Of a DNA stretch of 64,000 nt, positions 1 through 7,823 are shown piece after piece (position 1 is the first letter of the stretch; each line of letters starts with the position of its first letter). The notes beneath the pieces were generated by a model, which did no database searches, had not been told where the DNA came from, and was given only the letters and a program-made list of their open reading frames with translations. This DNA comes from Streptosporangium roseum DSM 43021. GTDB taxonomy: Bacteria; Actinomycetota; Actinomycetes; Streptosporangiales; Streptosporangiaceae. The stretch spans positions 2,914,001 to 2,978,000 of the forward strand of contig NC_013595.1 of NCBI RefSeq assembly GCF_000024865.1, given 5' to 3'. Made by a program: the position numbers and the translations under genes.

Positions 1-358
1 TCATGCGGACCCAGACCACGATGCCCGCGGCCAGCGCGAGCAGCGCCAGCGTGAGCGTGCCGCCCAGGGCCAGGTTGGAGATCTGCGTCTTCTCGACGTC
101 GCCGACCTGGAACGCCACGTAGGCCACGATGAAGCCGATGCCCGCGATCAGGGCGACGGTGAAGCACAGGGCGGCGATCTTCTCGCCCTTCTTCGCCGTC
201 GCCTCGTTCTGCGGGATCACGCCGGGGACGGCGACGTCCCCGGCGTGCTGCTCCTCGGTTCCGAGCAGGGAGGTTCCCGTGGCGGGCGAGGGGGTGCCGA
301 TGACGCGCTTGGGCACGCGTCCTTCGGGTTGCTCGATGTCGTGATTGGTGTCAGTCAT
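1..358 (-). CDS. qcrA: Cytochrome bc1 complex Rieske iron-sulfur subunit, N-terminal part (partial)
   Basis: The gene runs off the left edge, so only about 119 N-terminal residues are visible. They read MTDTNHDIEQPEGR..., a cytoplasmic leader followed by two hydrophobic segments (about residues 55-75 and 92-117). This matches actinobacterial QcrA proteins, which carry extra membrane helices ahead of the Rieske domain. The 2Fe-2S cluster motifs would lie beyond the edge and are not seen. The ATG overlaps the qcrC stop codon by one base (TAATG), so the two are translationally coupled. QcrA passes electrons from menaquinol towards cytochrome cc in the respiratory supercomplex. The assignment rests on the leader, the helices and the gene order. 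Confidence 0.85.
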   Translation of the reverse strand, partial: MTDTNHDIEQPEGRVPKRVIGTPSPATGTSLLGTEEQHAGDVAVPGVIPQNEATAKKGEKIAALCFTVALIAGIGFIVAYVAFQVGDVEKTQISNLALGGTLTLALLALAAGIVVWVRM

Positions 359-1167
359 TAGTGGGCCTGTCGCTTCTTCGCGGTGATCCAGATGGCGGCC
401 AGGACGAGCAGGCTGATGCCCGCGATCCAGGCCACCAGGCCCTCGGTTACCGGGCCGATGCGGCCGAGACCTGCGCCGCCGGGGTTGGGCTCCTCACGCA
501 CGCCCACGATGTAGGCGATCATGTCCCGCTTCTGCTCGGGAGTGATGATGCTGTCGTTGAACACCGGCATGGCCTGCGGGCCAGTGATCATGGCCTCGTA
601 GATCTGCGTCGGCGTGGCATCGTGCAGCGGCGGGGCGTACTTGCCCTGGGTCAGGGCGCCGCCCGCGCCGACGAAGTTGTGGCACTGGATGCAGTTCGCG
701 CGGAACAGCTCGCCACCCTTCGCCTTGTTGCCCTTGGCGGGGTCGACCTGCTCCTGCGTGGGGACGGTCGGGCCGCCGCCGAGAGACTGGATGTAGGCCG
801 AGAGCTGCTTGATGGTCTCGTCGTTGACCCACGGGGCCGTGGGCTTGCGCGGTGCCTGGGCGCCGGGGTTGGCCAGGGGCATGCGGCCACTGCTGACCTG
901 GAAGTCCACGGCGGCCGCGCCGACGCCGACGAGCGACGGACCCTGTGCGGTGCCTTCGGCGTTGAGGCCGTGGCAGCTCGAGCAGCTCTGCTCGAAGAGT
1001 TTCTTGCCCTCCGCCACGTCGTCGGCCCTGCCGGAGGCGATGGCCGCGTCGGCCCGCTCGCCCGGCGGGGCCGCGAGGGTGTAGAACCCCCCGACCAGCC
1101 CGAGGGCCAGAAGCAGGACGGCGTATCTCGCGAGGGGATGCCGCCGCCTAGCGGTGATCCTGTTCAC
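358..1167 (-). CDS. qcrC: Cytochrome bc1 complex diheme cytochrome c subunit
   Basis: A 269-residue membrane-anchored diheme cytochrome c that carries electrons from the bc1 complex to the aa3 oxidase in actinobacteria, which lack a soluble cytochrome c. Two heme-binding CxxCH motifs are visible: C62-S-S-C65-H66 and C159-I-Q-C162-H163. There is an N-terminal hydrophobic segment (about 14-33) and a C-terminal anchor (about 243-264). The start is GTG at 1165-1167, with a GGGGAT-like ribosome site a few bases upstream. It sits 16 bases after ctaE and overlaps qcrA, giving the usual order ctaE-qcrC-qcrA on the minus strand. Length and motif spacing are normal for the family. Confidence 0.95.
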   Translation of the reverse strand: MNRITARRRHPLARYAVLLLALGLVGGFYTLAAPPGERADAAIASGRADDVAEGKKLFEQSCSSCHGLNAEGTAQGPSLVGVGAAAVDFQVSSGRMPLANPGAQAPRKPTAPWVNDETIKQLSAYIQSLGGGPTVPTQEQVDPAKGNKAKGGELFRANCIQCHNFVGAGGALTQGKYAPPLHDATPTQIYEAMITGPQAMPVFNDSIITPEQKRDMIAYIVGVREEPNPGGAGLGRIGPVTEGLVAWIAGISLLVLAAIWITAKKRQAH

Positions 1168-1183
1168 TGAGATCCCCGATTCC

Positions 1184-1801
1184 TTAATGAATGCCGTAGA
1201 TGGTCACGAAAAGGCCAATCCAGACCACGTCGACGAAGTGCCAGTAGTAGGACACGACGATCGCGCTGGTCGCCTGCTCACGGGTAAAGCGCTTCGCGGC
1301 GTACGTGCGTCCCAGCATGAACAGGAACGCGATCAGTCCACCGGTCACGTGGAGGCCGTGGAAGCCCGTGGTCAGGTAGAACACCGAGTCGTACGCGGAG
1401 TGCGACAGGGTGTGCCCCTCGTGGACCAGCTGGCTGTACTCGTACAGCTGGCCGCCGACGAACACGGCGCCCATCAGGAAGCTGACGATGTACCAGAAGC
1501 GCAGCTTGGCGACCTGGCCCTTCTCGGCCGCCCACACGCCCAGCTGGCAGGTCACGCTCGACAGGACCAGGATGATCGTGTTGGCCAGCGAGAACGGAAC
1601 GTTCAGGTGGGCCTCGGGCCAGGGCAGACCCTGGCCGAGGCTCACCGACCGGATGGTGAAGTACATCGCGAACAGCGCCGCGAAGAACATGAGCTCAGAG
1701 GACAGCCAGACGATCGTCCCGACGCTGACCAGATCTGGTCTGCGGGACGAATGTGCTGTCGTCGTCGTTGAGATTGCGGATGCTGTCGCCACGGGCAGCA
1801 T
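1184..1801 (-). CDS. ctaE: Cytochrome c oxidase subunit III
   Basis: A 205-residue polytopic membrane protein of the heme-copper oxidase subunit III family, part of the aa3 terminal oxidase. Five hydrophobic segments are visible, with the family stretch VGTIVWLSSELMFFAALFAMY near the N-terminus and GFHGLHVTGG and YYWHFVDVVWI motifs towards the end. The reading frame stays open far upstream, but the start is placed at ATG 1799-1801: it has a GGGGAG ribosome site eight bases upstream and gives the usual short Ser/Thr-rich leader. It is first in the ctaE-qcrCA operon. Confidence 0.94.
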   Translation of the reverse strand: MLPVATASAISTTTTAHSSRRPDLVSVGTIVWLSSELMFFAALFAMYFTIRSVSLGQGLPWPEAHLNVPFSLANTIILVLSSVTCQLGVWAAEKGQVAKLRFWYIVSFLMGAVFVGGQLYEYSQLVHEGHTLSHSAYDSVFYLTTGFHGLHVTGGLIAFLFMLGRTYAAKRFTREQATSAIVVSYYWHFVDVVWIGLFVTIYGIH

Positions 1802-1838
1802 TATTGCGGCTCCCCGGCTCGGGTCGCCGCACGACCCC

Positions 1839-1866
1839 CCAATAGGGGGTTCAAACGTCCGTTCAA
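1839..1866 (-). promoter_or_regulatory. Candidate promoter of ctaE-qcrCA
   Basis: Reading the minus strand, TTGAAC (1866-1861) and TATTGG (1844-1839) are separated by 16 bases, a reasonable sigma-70-like pair about 40 bases upstream of the ctaE start. The -10 lies in a small inverted repeat (CCCCC...GGGGG). This is inferred from sequence only. Confidence 0.3.
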
Positions 1867-1978
1867 AGTGGACGTACGGGGCATTTCGCTCGCCGATGCC
1901 TCCGGCCTGGGTCTGCGGGCCGGGTGACCGGTAGCATCCCAGGTGACCATACATCGACAAGGGATAGTGAGCGCGACC

Positions 1979-2395
1979 GTGAGCACCGACGACAAAATGA
2001 GGGTCCTCGTCTACAGCGACGACGCGAGCACCCGCGAGAAGGTGCGTCAGGCGATCGGCCGGCGTCCCGCCGCCGACGTGCCCCTCGTGGAGATCGTGGA
2101 GTGCGCCACCCACGCCAAGGTCGTCCAGCACTTCGACTCGGACGGCATCGACGTCGCCGTGCTCGACGCCGAGGCGCAGCCGGCCGGTGGCATGGGCGTG
2201 GCGCGCCAGGCGAAGGACGAGGTCTACGACTGCCCGCCGATCTGCCTGCTGATCGCCCGCCGCGACGACCGCTGGCTGGCCGAATGGTCCCGAGCCGAGG
2301 CCGTCGTGCCGCAGCCGATCGACCCGGTGGTCCTGGCCGACACCGTCGCCGACCTGATGCGCCGTCGCCTCTCCACCCGCCTGACCGCCCGGTAG
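1979..2395 (+). CDS. Response-regulator receiver-like protein
   Basis: The product of about 138 residues begins STDDKMRVLVYSDD and resembles a CheY-like receiver fold: a beta-strand plus acidic start (VLVYSDD), a middle strand ending in an aspartate (DVAVLDAEAQPAGGMG), and a strand ending PPICLLIAR. No output domain follows, and the lysine normally found after strand five is not obvious, so it may be a degenerate receiver. The start is uncertain: GTG 1979 is chosen, but GTG 1967 and ATG 1997 are in frame, and the AAGGGA at about 1959 is poorly spaced for each. It lies divergent from ctaE and 18 bases before trpD, so it may share transcription with trpD. Confidence 0.7.
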   Translation: MSTDDKMRVLVYSDDASTREKVRQAIGRRPAADVPLVEIVECATHAKVVQHFDSDGIDVAVLDAEAQPAGGMGVARQAKDEVYDCPPICLLIARRDDRWLAEWSRAEAVVPQPIDPVVLADTVADLMRRRLSTRLTAR

Positions 2396-2413
2396 AACCC
2401 TCTGGAGACCCCC

Positions 2414-3460
2414 ATGGACGCGCGCACCACCTGGCCCGCGCTGCTGACGGCCCTGCTCGCCGGTGAGCACCTCACGGCGGACGAGACCGCCTGGGCGATG
2501 AACGAGATCATGTCCGGTTCGGCCACGCCCGCACAGATCGCCGGCTTCGCCGTGGCCCTGCGGGCGAAGGGGGAGACGGTCGCGGAGGTGACCGGGCTGG
2601 CGCGCACGATGCTGGAGCGGGCCACCCCGCTGTCGGTGGAGGGCCCCATCGTCGACGTCGTCGGCACCGGCGGCGACCGCGCGCACACGGTCAACGTCTC
2701 GACCATGGCCGCGATCGTGGCCGCCGCCGCGGGCGCGCGGGTGGTCAAGCACGGCAACCGCTCCGCGTCCTCCTCCTGCGGGGCCGCCGACGTGCTGGAG
2801 CACCTGGGGGTCGTGCTCGACCTGTCCCCGTCCGGCACCGCCAAGGTCGCGATGGAGGCGGGCATCGCCTTCTGCTTCGCGCCGCTCTACCACCCGGCCC
2901 TGCGCTTCGCCGGTCCGCCGCGCAAGGAGCTCGGCATCCCGACGGTCTTCAACTTCCTGGGCCCGCTGACCAACCCGGCCAGGCCCGAGGCGCAGGCGAT
3001 CGGCATCTTCGAGCCGGGCATGCTCCCCGTGGTCGCGGGCGTGTTCGCCGAGCGCGGGGTGTCGGCGCTGGTCTTCCGGGGCGACGACGGGCTGGACGAG
3101 CTCACCACCGCGACCACCTCCACCGTCTGGGTGGTGCGCGAGGGCAACGCCACGCGGACCGTCTTCGACCCGGCCGTGCTGGACATCCCCAGGGCCGGTC
3201 CCGACGCGCTGCGCGGCGGGGACGTGGCGTACAACGCCCAGGCCGTGCACGACCTGGTCGGCGGCAAGACCGGCCCGGTCCGTGACGCGGTGCTGCTCAA
3301 CGCCGCCGCCGCGCTGGTCGCGCTCGACGGCAAGGGCGACGACCTCGACGCCGCCATGTCCGCCGGCTACGGGCGGGCCGTCCAGGCCCTCGACTCCGGT
3401 GCCGCCGCGGCCACCCTCGACCGCTGGATCGAGGCCAGCCAGGCGCTGAAGCCGCGCTGA
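2414..3460 (+). CDS. trpD: Anthranilate phosphoribosyltransferase
   Basis: TrpD joins anthranilate to phosphoribosyl pyrophosphate in tryptophan synthesis. The 348-residue protein has the glycosyltransferase-family N-terminal helical domain (about 1-70), then the PRPP-binding loop GTGGD (84-88), NVSTM (about 94-98), and KHGNRS (112-117), all diagnostic. The length is typical. A GGAGACCCCC ribosome site precedes ATG 2414. No other trp gene is adjacent, the usual case for this stand-alone actinobacterial copy. A strong hairpin follows the gene. Confidence 0.96.
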   Translation: MDARTTWPALLTALLAGEHLTADETAWAMNEIMSGSATPAQIAGFAVALRAKGETVAEVTGLARTMLERATPLSVEGPIVDVVGTGGDRAHTVNVSTMAAIVAAAAGARVVKHGNRSASSSCGAADVLEHLGVVLDLSPSGTAKVAMEAGIAFCFAPLYHPALRFAGPPRKELGIPTVFNFLGPLTNPARPEAQAIGIFEPGMLPVVAGVFAERGVSALVFRGDDGLDELTTATTSTVWVVREGNATRTVFDPAVLDIPRAGPDALRGGDVAYNAQAVHDLVGGKTGPVRDAVLLNAAAALVALDGKGDDLDAAMSAGYGRAVQALDSGAAAATLDRWIEASQALKPR

Positions 3461-3468
3461 CCTCGGAT

Positions 3469-3511
3469 CATCCCCTCACGGGCGGACGGAAGATCCACCC
3501 GTGAGGGGATG
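3469..3511 (+). terminator. Hairpin terminator after trpD
   Basis: Arms 3469-3482 (CATCCCCTCACGGG) and 3498-3511 are perfect reverse complements over 14 bases, and a further GGA/TCC can pair inside. There is no T-run, as is common in high-GC actinobacteria. It separates trpD from the histidine kinase gene. Confidence 0.75.
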
Positions 3512-3544
3512 CAGCTCCTCCGAGGGCCGTCCTAGATTGCGGTC

Positions 3545-4360
3545 ATGTGGCGTGTTGACCCCCCGGCCGAGCAGATACTGCCTGTCCTGGTGCTTCTGGT
3601 GGTGTTCGGCCTGTTTCTGGTCATCGCGGGGCTCGCCCGCGAACGCCAGCTCCTGCTCCTGAGGCTCCGCCGGGAGCAGGACAAGCTCGCCGACCAGCAG
3701 GACGCGCTGGCCCATGCCGCCGTCACCGAGGAACGCACCCGCATTGCCCACGAACTGCACGACGTCGTCGCCCACGGGATCAGCATGATGACGCTCGGCG
3801 TCGGCGCCGGTCGCATGATCATGGAGAAGGATCCCGTGCGGGCCCGCGAGACCCTGCGGCTGGCCGAGGAGTCGGGCCGCCAGGCGCTTCTGGAGCTCCA
3901 GCGCATGCTGTGCCTGCTGAGGACCGAGGGGTCCCCGGGGACCAGGACGCCCCAGCCCAAGCTGTCGGACCTGTCCGACCTGCTGAGCCAGGTCCGCACG
4001 GCGGGCCTGATGGTGGACGTGATCGAGGACGGCAGGCCCGTCGAGATCGGTCTCGCCCTCGAACTGTCGGCCTACCGGATCGTTCAGGAGGCGCTCAGCA
4101 ACACTCTCAGACGCGCCCGGGCGCACTCGGCCCACGTCACCCTGCGCTGGCGGCCGGGCTTCCTGGACGTGCTGGTCCGCGACGACGGCCAGGTCACCAC
4201 CACGGCGACCACCGGCCACGGCCTGCTCGGCATGCGCGAGCGCGCCACGCTCTTCGGCGGGACCCTCGAAGCCGAGGCGCTCCCCGAGGGGGGATTCGAG
4301 GTGCGAGCCCGGCTGCCCACGGCGGGCGAGGTCCGTTCAGGCCCCCGCCCGGCCGCGTGA
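3545..4360 (+). CDS. Orphan sensor histidine kinase (HisKA_3/NarL-type)
   Basis: A 271-residue kinase with a single N-terminal membrane segment (about 11-29), a short coiled-coil-like linker, and the HisKA_3 dimerisation motif TRIAHELHDVVAHG, whose histidine is the expected phosphorylation site. The ATPase domain shows the N-box-like RIVQEALSNTLRRA, a short DDG segment and GHGLLGMRER near the C-terminus. There is no sensory domain beyond the membrane helix and no response regulator next to it, so the partner is unknown; the receiver-like gene before trpD is only a loose candidate. The start ATG 3545 has no clear ribosome site and may be leaderless. Confidence 0.85.
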   Translation: MWRVDPPAEQILPVLVLLVVFGLFLVIAGLARERQLLLLRLRREQDKLADQQDALAHAAVTEERTRIAHELHDVVAHGISMMTLGVGAGRMIMEKDPVRARETLRLAEESGRQALLELQRMLCLLRTEGSPGTRTPQPKLSDLSDLLSQVRTAGLMVDVIEDGRPVEIGLALELSAYRIVQEALSNTLRRARAHSAHVTLRWRPGFLDVLVRDDGQVTTTATTGHGLLGMRERATLFGGTLEAEALPEGGFEVRARLPTAGEVRSGPRPAA

Positions 4361-4363
4361 GCG

Positions 4364-4651
4364 TCAGTCGGACTCGCCGAGACCGATCGAGAAGGCGGCG
4401 TCGAGATCGTGCTTGGAGTAGGTGCGGAAGGCGATGTGCGTCTCGGTGCGCAGCACCCCGTCCACCTTGTTGATCCGTCCGGGGATGACCTCGGCGATCT
4501 CCTCGTAGGCGGAGACCCGGACCATGGCCATCAGGTCGTACTCCCCGGTGATGGAGTAGACCTCGCTCACCCCGTCGATCTCGGCGATCGTCTGGGCAAC
4601 CTCGGGGATCCGGTCCACCTCGGCGTTGATGTGCACGATCGCGGTGACCAC
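4364..4651 (-). CDS. Lrp/AsnC-type ligand-binding (RAM) domain protein
   Basis: This 95-residue protein consists only of the RAM effector-binding domain of the Lrp/AsnC family; the DNA-binding helix-turn-helix is absent. The sequence runs MVTAIVHINAEVDRIPEVAQ, then VYSITGEYDLMAMVRV, the typical ferredoxin-like beta-alpha-beta pattern, and ends in RTETHIAFRTY. Stand-alone RAM domains form oligomers that bind amino acids and can modulate full-length Lrp proteins. The start is GTG 4649-4651 with GGAGGAAGCTC directly upstream, an excellent ribosome site. Its 3' end converges on the histidine kinase gene, four bases apart. Confidence 0.88.
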   Translation of the reverse strand: MVTAIVHINAEVDRIPEVAQTIAEIDGVSEVYSITGEYDLMAMVRVSAYEEIAEVIPGRINKVDGVLRTETHIAFRTYSKHDLDAAFSIGLGESD

Positions 4652-4693
4652 GAGCTTCCTCCTCGTTGAGTACGGCTTGCAGCTCCGAAGTTA

Positions 4694-6418
4694 TCAGCGC
4701 ATCGGGCGCCCCTCACGCCGCCGGTGCGGTTCGGGAGCCGGATGGGCGCGGTCGAGGCGGGCCCTGAGCCGCCCCGCGCCACCGGCGGGCAGGCTCCAGG
4801 TGCCCTCCACCTGCACCAACCGCACTCCGGGGGACTCCAGCCAGCGCAGGATGCACTCGGTCTCCTCGGCACTGGCCGCGGGGACGGGGCCCGGTCCCGG
4901 CACGACGGTCTCGGCGGTGGCCACCAGCGCGTCCACGAACGGGGTGGGATGCGCGCCCCTGGGCATCACCCCGGCCGAGGCCAGCCTGCCGTACCGGATG
5001 ACGTGGATCTGCCAGCCGCCGCCCGCCGCGGGGGAGGCGGCGACCATCTGGGGGATCGAGGTCAGCGCGCTCAGCCGCTGCATGCGCGCGGAGGCGCGGA
5101 CGTAGGAGGCGAGCCTGTCGCGGTCGGCCGCCGCCTCCTCGTAGCGCTGTTCGAGGGCCAGGCGCTCCATGCGCGCCTGGACCGCGGAGAAGACGGGGGT
5201 GACGTCCAGCTCCATCGCCCGGCGTGCGGCCGCGGTGTGCAGGCCGTACTCCTCGGCGCTCTGGCGGCCCTCGCACGGCGCCCCGCACCTGCCGAGCCCG
5301 GCGAGGGCGCAGGCGGAGCGCCTGGTGCGGGAGGTGATCTTCTCGGTGCACTGCCGGAGCGGGACCGCCTCGTGCAGCGCGGTGCGGGCGTCCTCGGCCG
5401 CGCGGGTGCTGGTGAACGGGCCCAGGTAGCCGGCGTCGTCGTCCTTGACCTCACGGACGATCGACAGGCGCGGGAACGGCTCGTCGGTGAGCTTGAGCCA
5501 GACCATTTTCTCCGGGAAGCGCGACCTGCGGTTGTAGCGAGGTTTGGCGGAGCCGATCAGCCTGAGCTCCCTGACCTCGGCCTCCAGCGCGGTCGCGCAG
5601 GCGATCGGCCGGACCCGCTCGACGATGCCGATCATCTCGCGGATCCGGGGCCGGGTCTCGCCCGCGGTGAAGTAACTGCGCACGCGGTTGCGGAGGTTGG
5701 TGCTCTTGCCGACGTAGAGGGGGTCGCCCCGCTCGTCCTCGAACACGTAGACGCCGGGGCCGGTCGGCACCCCGTCGGCCAGGTGCCGCTTGCGACGCTG
5801 CTCCGGGGTGGGCGCGCGGACGAAGCCCCTGAGCTCCTCCAGGGTGTGCACCCCGAACGAGCCCGCCCGCTCCAGCAGGGCGTGGAGCACGTCCACGGTG
5901 GCCTGGGCGTCGGCGAGCGCGCGGTGGCGGGGCTCGGTCTTGCTGAAGATCCGGGCCAGCGTGGACAGCTTGCAGTTGGGCGCCTCGTCACGGGTCAGCA
6001 GCTTGCGCGCCAGGACGACGGTGTCGACCACCGGATGGGCGGGCGGGGGATAGCCGTGAGCGGCGCAGGCCGCCTTGATGAAGCCGAGGTCGAATCCCGC
6101 GTTGTGCGCCACGAGGGTGGTGCCCTCGGCGAACTCCAGGAACGAGGGCAGCACCGATTCGATCTTCGGTGCCGCCACGACCATGGTGTCGGTGATGCCG
6201 GTCAGAACCGAGATGAACGGCGGGATCGGCGACCCGGGATCGACGAGGGTGCCGAACTCGCCCAGCACCTCACCACCCCGGACCTTGACCGCGCCGATCT
6301 CCGTGATCGCGTGCTCGCCCGCCGAAACCCCGGTGGTCTCCAGGTCGAACACGACGAACGTGATCTGGCTGAGCGGCGTGCCCAATTCGTCCAGCGTTCC
6401 CTGCACGACGTAATCCAC
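4694..6418 (-). CDS. DEDD exonuclease fused to UvrC-like GIY-YIG nuclease
   Basis: A 574-residue two-nuclease fusion. Residues about 20-185 form a DnaQ-like 3'-5' exonuclease with motif I FDLETTG, a motif II region (LVAHNAGFDLGF) and motif III HRALADAQA. Residues about 215-300 form a GIY-YIG endonuclease domain (GPGVYVFEDERGDPLYVGKSTNLRNRV), followed by a UvrC-like middle region with a cysteine-containing stretch (CALAGLGRCGAPCEG). This architecture is a known actinobacterial family related to Cho/UvrC, presumably acting in DNA repair. The start is GTG 6416-6418. It has no obvious operon partner. Confidence 0.92.
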   Translation of the reverse strand: MDYVVQGTLDELGTPLSQITFVVFDLETTGVSAGEHAITEIGAVKVRGGEVLGEFGTLVDPGSPIPPFISVLTGITDTMVVAAPKIESVLPSFLEFAEGTTLVAHNAGFDLGFIKAACAAHGYPPPAHPVVDTVVLARKLLTRDEAPNCKLSTLARIFSKTEPRHRALADAQATVDVLHALLERAGSFGVHTLEELRGFVRAPTPEQRRKRHLADGVPTGPGVYVFEDERGDPLYVGKSTNLRNRVRSYFTAGETRPRIREMIGIVERVRPIACATALEAEVRELRLIGSAKPRYNRRSRFPEKMVWLKLTDEPFPRLSIVREVKDDDAGYLGPFTSTRAAEDARTALHEAVPLRQCTEKITSRTRRSACALAGLGRCGAPCEGRQSAEEYGLHTAAARRAMELDVTPVFSAVQARMERLALEQRYEEAAADRDRLASYVRASARMQRLSALTSIPQMVAASPAAGGGWQIHVIRYGRLASAGVMPRGAHPTPFVDALVATAETVVPGPGPVPAASAEETECILRWLESPGVRLVQVEGTWSLPAGGAGRLRARLDRAHPAPEPHRRREGRPMR

Positions 6419-6527
6419 GGTTCAAGACGATAGGAGCCTCGACCGACATTTAACGCGGCGGCCCCGGACGCGCGGCGCCGTGCCGGGCCCGACCCGGCGC
6501 CGGCGGGCGGAACCGGGAGGTACGGGG

Positions 6528-7673
6528 TCAGCCGCCGTGGCTCCCGCCCAGCATCCGCTCGATCGCGGCCCGGTGCATGACCAGGTCGTCGGGGTCGTCG
6601 GGCATGGGCTGCTCGCCGAAGTGGATGCGCCGGTGCCAGACGCGGGCCATGATGACGCCGTGCCGGAGCGCGGCGTACATCTCGTAGAACTCCATGTCTC
6701 GCGGCCGGTAGCCGGTGATCTCCTGATATGTCCGGCAGACGTCCTCACGCTGCATGAAATCCGGCAGGCCGGGCAGCCCGAAGACCTGGGCGACCTCCTG
6801 GAAGAACTGGTGCAGGAAGATCATCCAGGCGATGTCCAGCTCGCGGGGGGCGACGGTGGCCATCTCCCAGTCCAGCACCGCCACCGGGGTGAAGTCCCGG
6901 TACATCACGTTTCCGATGCGCGCGTCGCCCCAGCTCAGCACGGCGGGTCCGGGGGCGGCGGGCCAGTGCTCCTCCAGCCAGGCGAACGCCCGCTCCAGCA
7001 CCGGGATCCGCATCGAGCCGTGCGCCCACTCGTAGTAGGCCCGCTGGGCGTCGACGTGCCTGCGCAGGGCAGACCCTCCGGACCCGCCGGGCTCCACCAC
7101 CTCGAGCTCCTCGGCGGTGAACGGGGCGTCGTGCAGCCTGGCCAGGATCTCGACGCTCTGCCGTTGCAGCCGGTCCCTGTCGGCCCGGGAGGCGTCGAGC
7201 AGCCAGCCCTCGAAGGTGTAGGGCATCACGTCCGGCGGCACGTCACCGGCGAGCCGTTCCATCACGAAGAACGGCGTGCCCAGCGGCCCGGGATCGGGCT
7301 CGAACCAGAGGGTGCGAGGGGCGGGCACCCCGGCGCGCTCCCTGACCATCCGCATGACCTCGAACTGCCTGCCGAGGTCGTAGTCCGGGAAGACCGGAAC
7401 CGCCTCGCTCGACGGGGCCATCCGGGCGACGCACTCGACCTCCCGCCTGCCTTCGGGGGAGTCCCATGAGGCGTCGAAGAGCAGGGTCTCGCTGGACATC
7501 CCGTTGCCCGACGGCTGGGACAGCCGCGACACCGCGACGGGGCGGCCCAGGCGGCCGGCGAGCCAGGAGCGCACCCGCTCGCGCAGCTCGCCGAGGTCGC
7601 GGGTGGAGGTGCGCATCTGTCCGGCCTGGCCGCCCTGCTCGTCCATCGCGCCCTCCGGGGTGGCGTGCGTCAC
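6528..7673 (-). CDS. APH-type phosphotransferase family protein
   Basis: A 381-residue protein of the aminoglycoside-phosphotransferase/ACAD10 kinase-like fold. The catalytic loop reads LSWGDARIGNVMY, with the aspartate and asparagine of the HxDxxxxN pattern but tryptophan in place of the usual histidine, and the metal-binding motif is AVLDWEMA. This form resembles the FadE36/ACAD10 group, thought to act on small hydroxylated or acyl metabolites rather than aminoglycosides. The substrate is not known. An alternative start at ATG 7644-7646 is possible. The gene is transcribed divergently from the NYN-domain gene. Confidence 0.82.
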   Translation of the reverse strand: MTHATPEGAMDEQGGQAGQMRTSTRDLGELRERVRSWLAGRLGRPVAVSRLSQPSGNGMSSETLLFDASWDSPEGRREVECVARMAPSSEAVPVFPDYDLGRQFEVMRMVRERAGVPAPRTLWFEPDPGPLGTPFFVMERLAGDVPPDVMPYTFEGWLLDASRADRDRLQRQSVEILARLHDAPFTAEELEVVEPGGSGGSALRRHVDAQRAYYEWAHGSMRIPVLERAFAWLEEHWPAAPGPAVLSWGDARIGNVMYRDFTPVAVLDWEMATVAPRELDIAWMIFLHQFFQEVAQVFGLPGLPDFMQREDVCRTYQEITGYRPRDMEFYEMYAALRHGVIMARVWHRRIHFGEQPMPDDPDDLVMHRAAIERMLGGSHGG

Positions 7674-7690
7674 ACGTCGATGGGCACAGT

Positions 7691-7718
7691 CGTATACCTG
7701 CGATCAAGGGCTTGTCCA
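7691..7718 (-). promoter_or_regulatory. Candidate promoter of the phosphotransferase gene
   Basis: On the minus strand TGGACA (7718-7713) and TATACG (7696-7691) are 16 bases apart and about 20 bases upstream of the proposed start. Inferred from sequence only. Confidence 0.3.
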
Positions 7719-7823
7719 CATAATGTTCACCTGCCCGCCGGGCCGGAGCCGGATTTCCGGTCATGTCCGGGTCAGGGTGCGGTAGCCGTACCCTTGACGT
7801 GAAGACCAATCCGAGTAGGGGCC

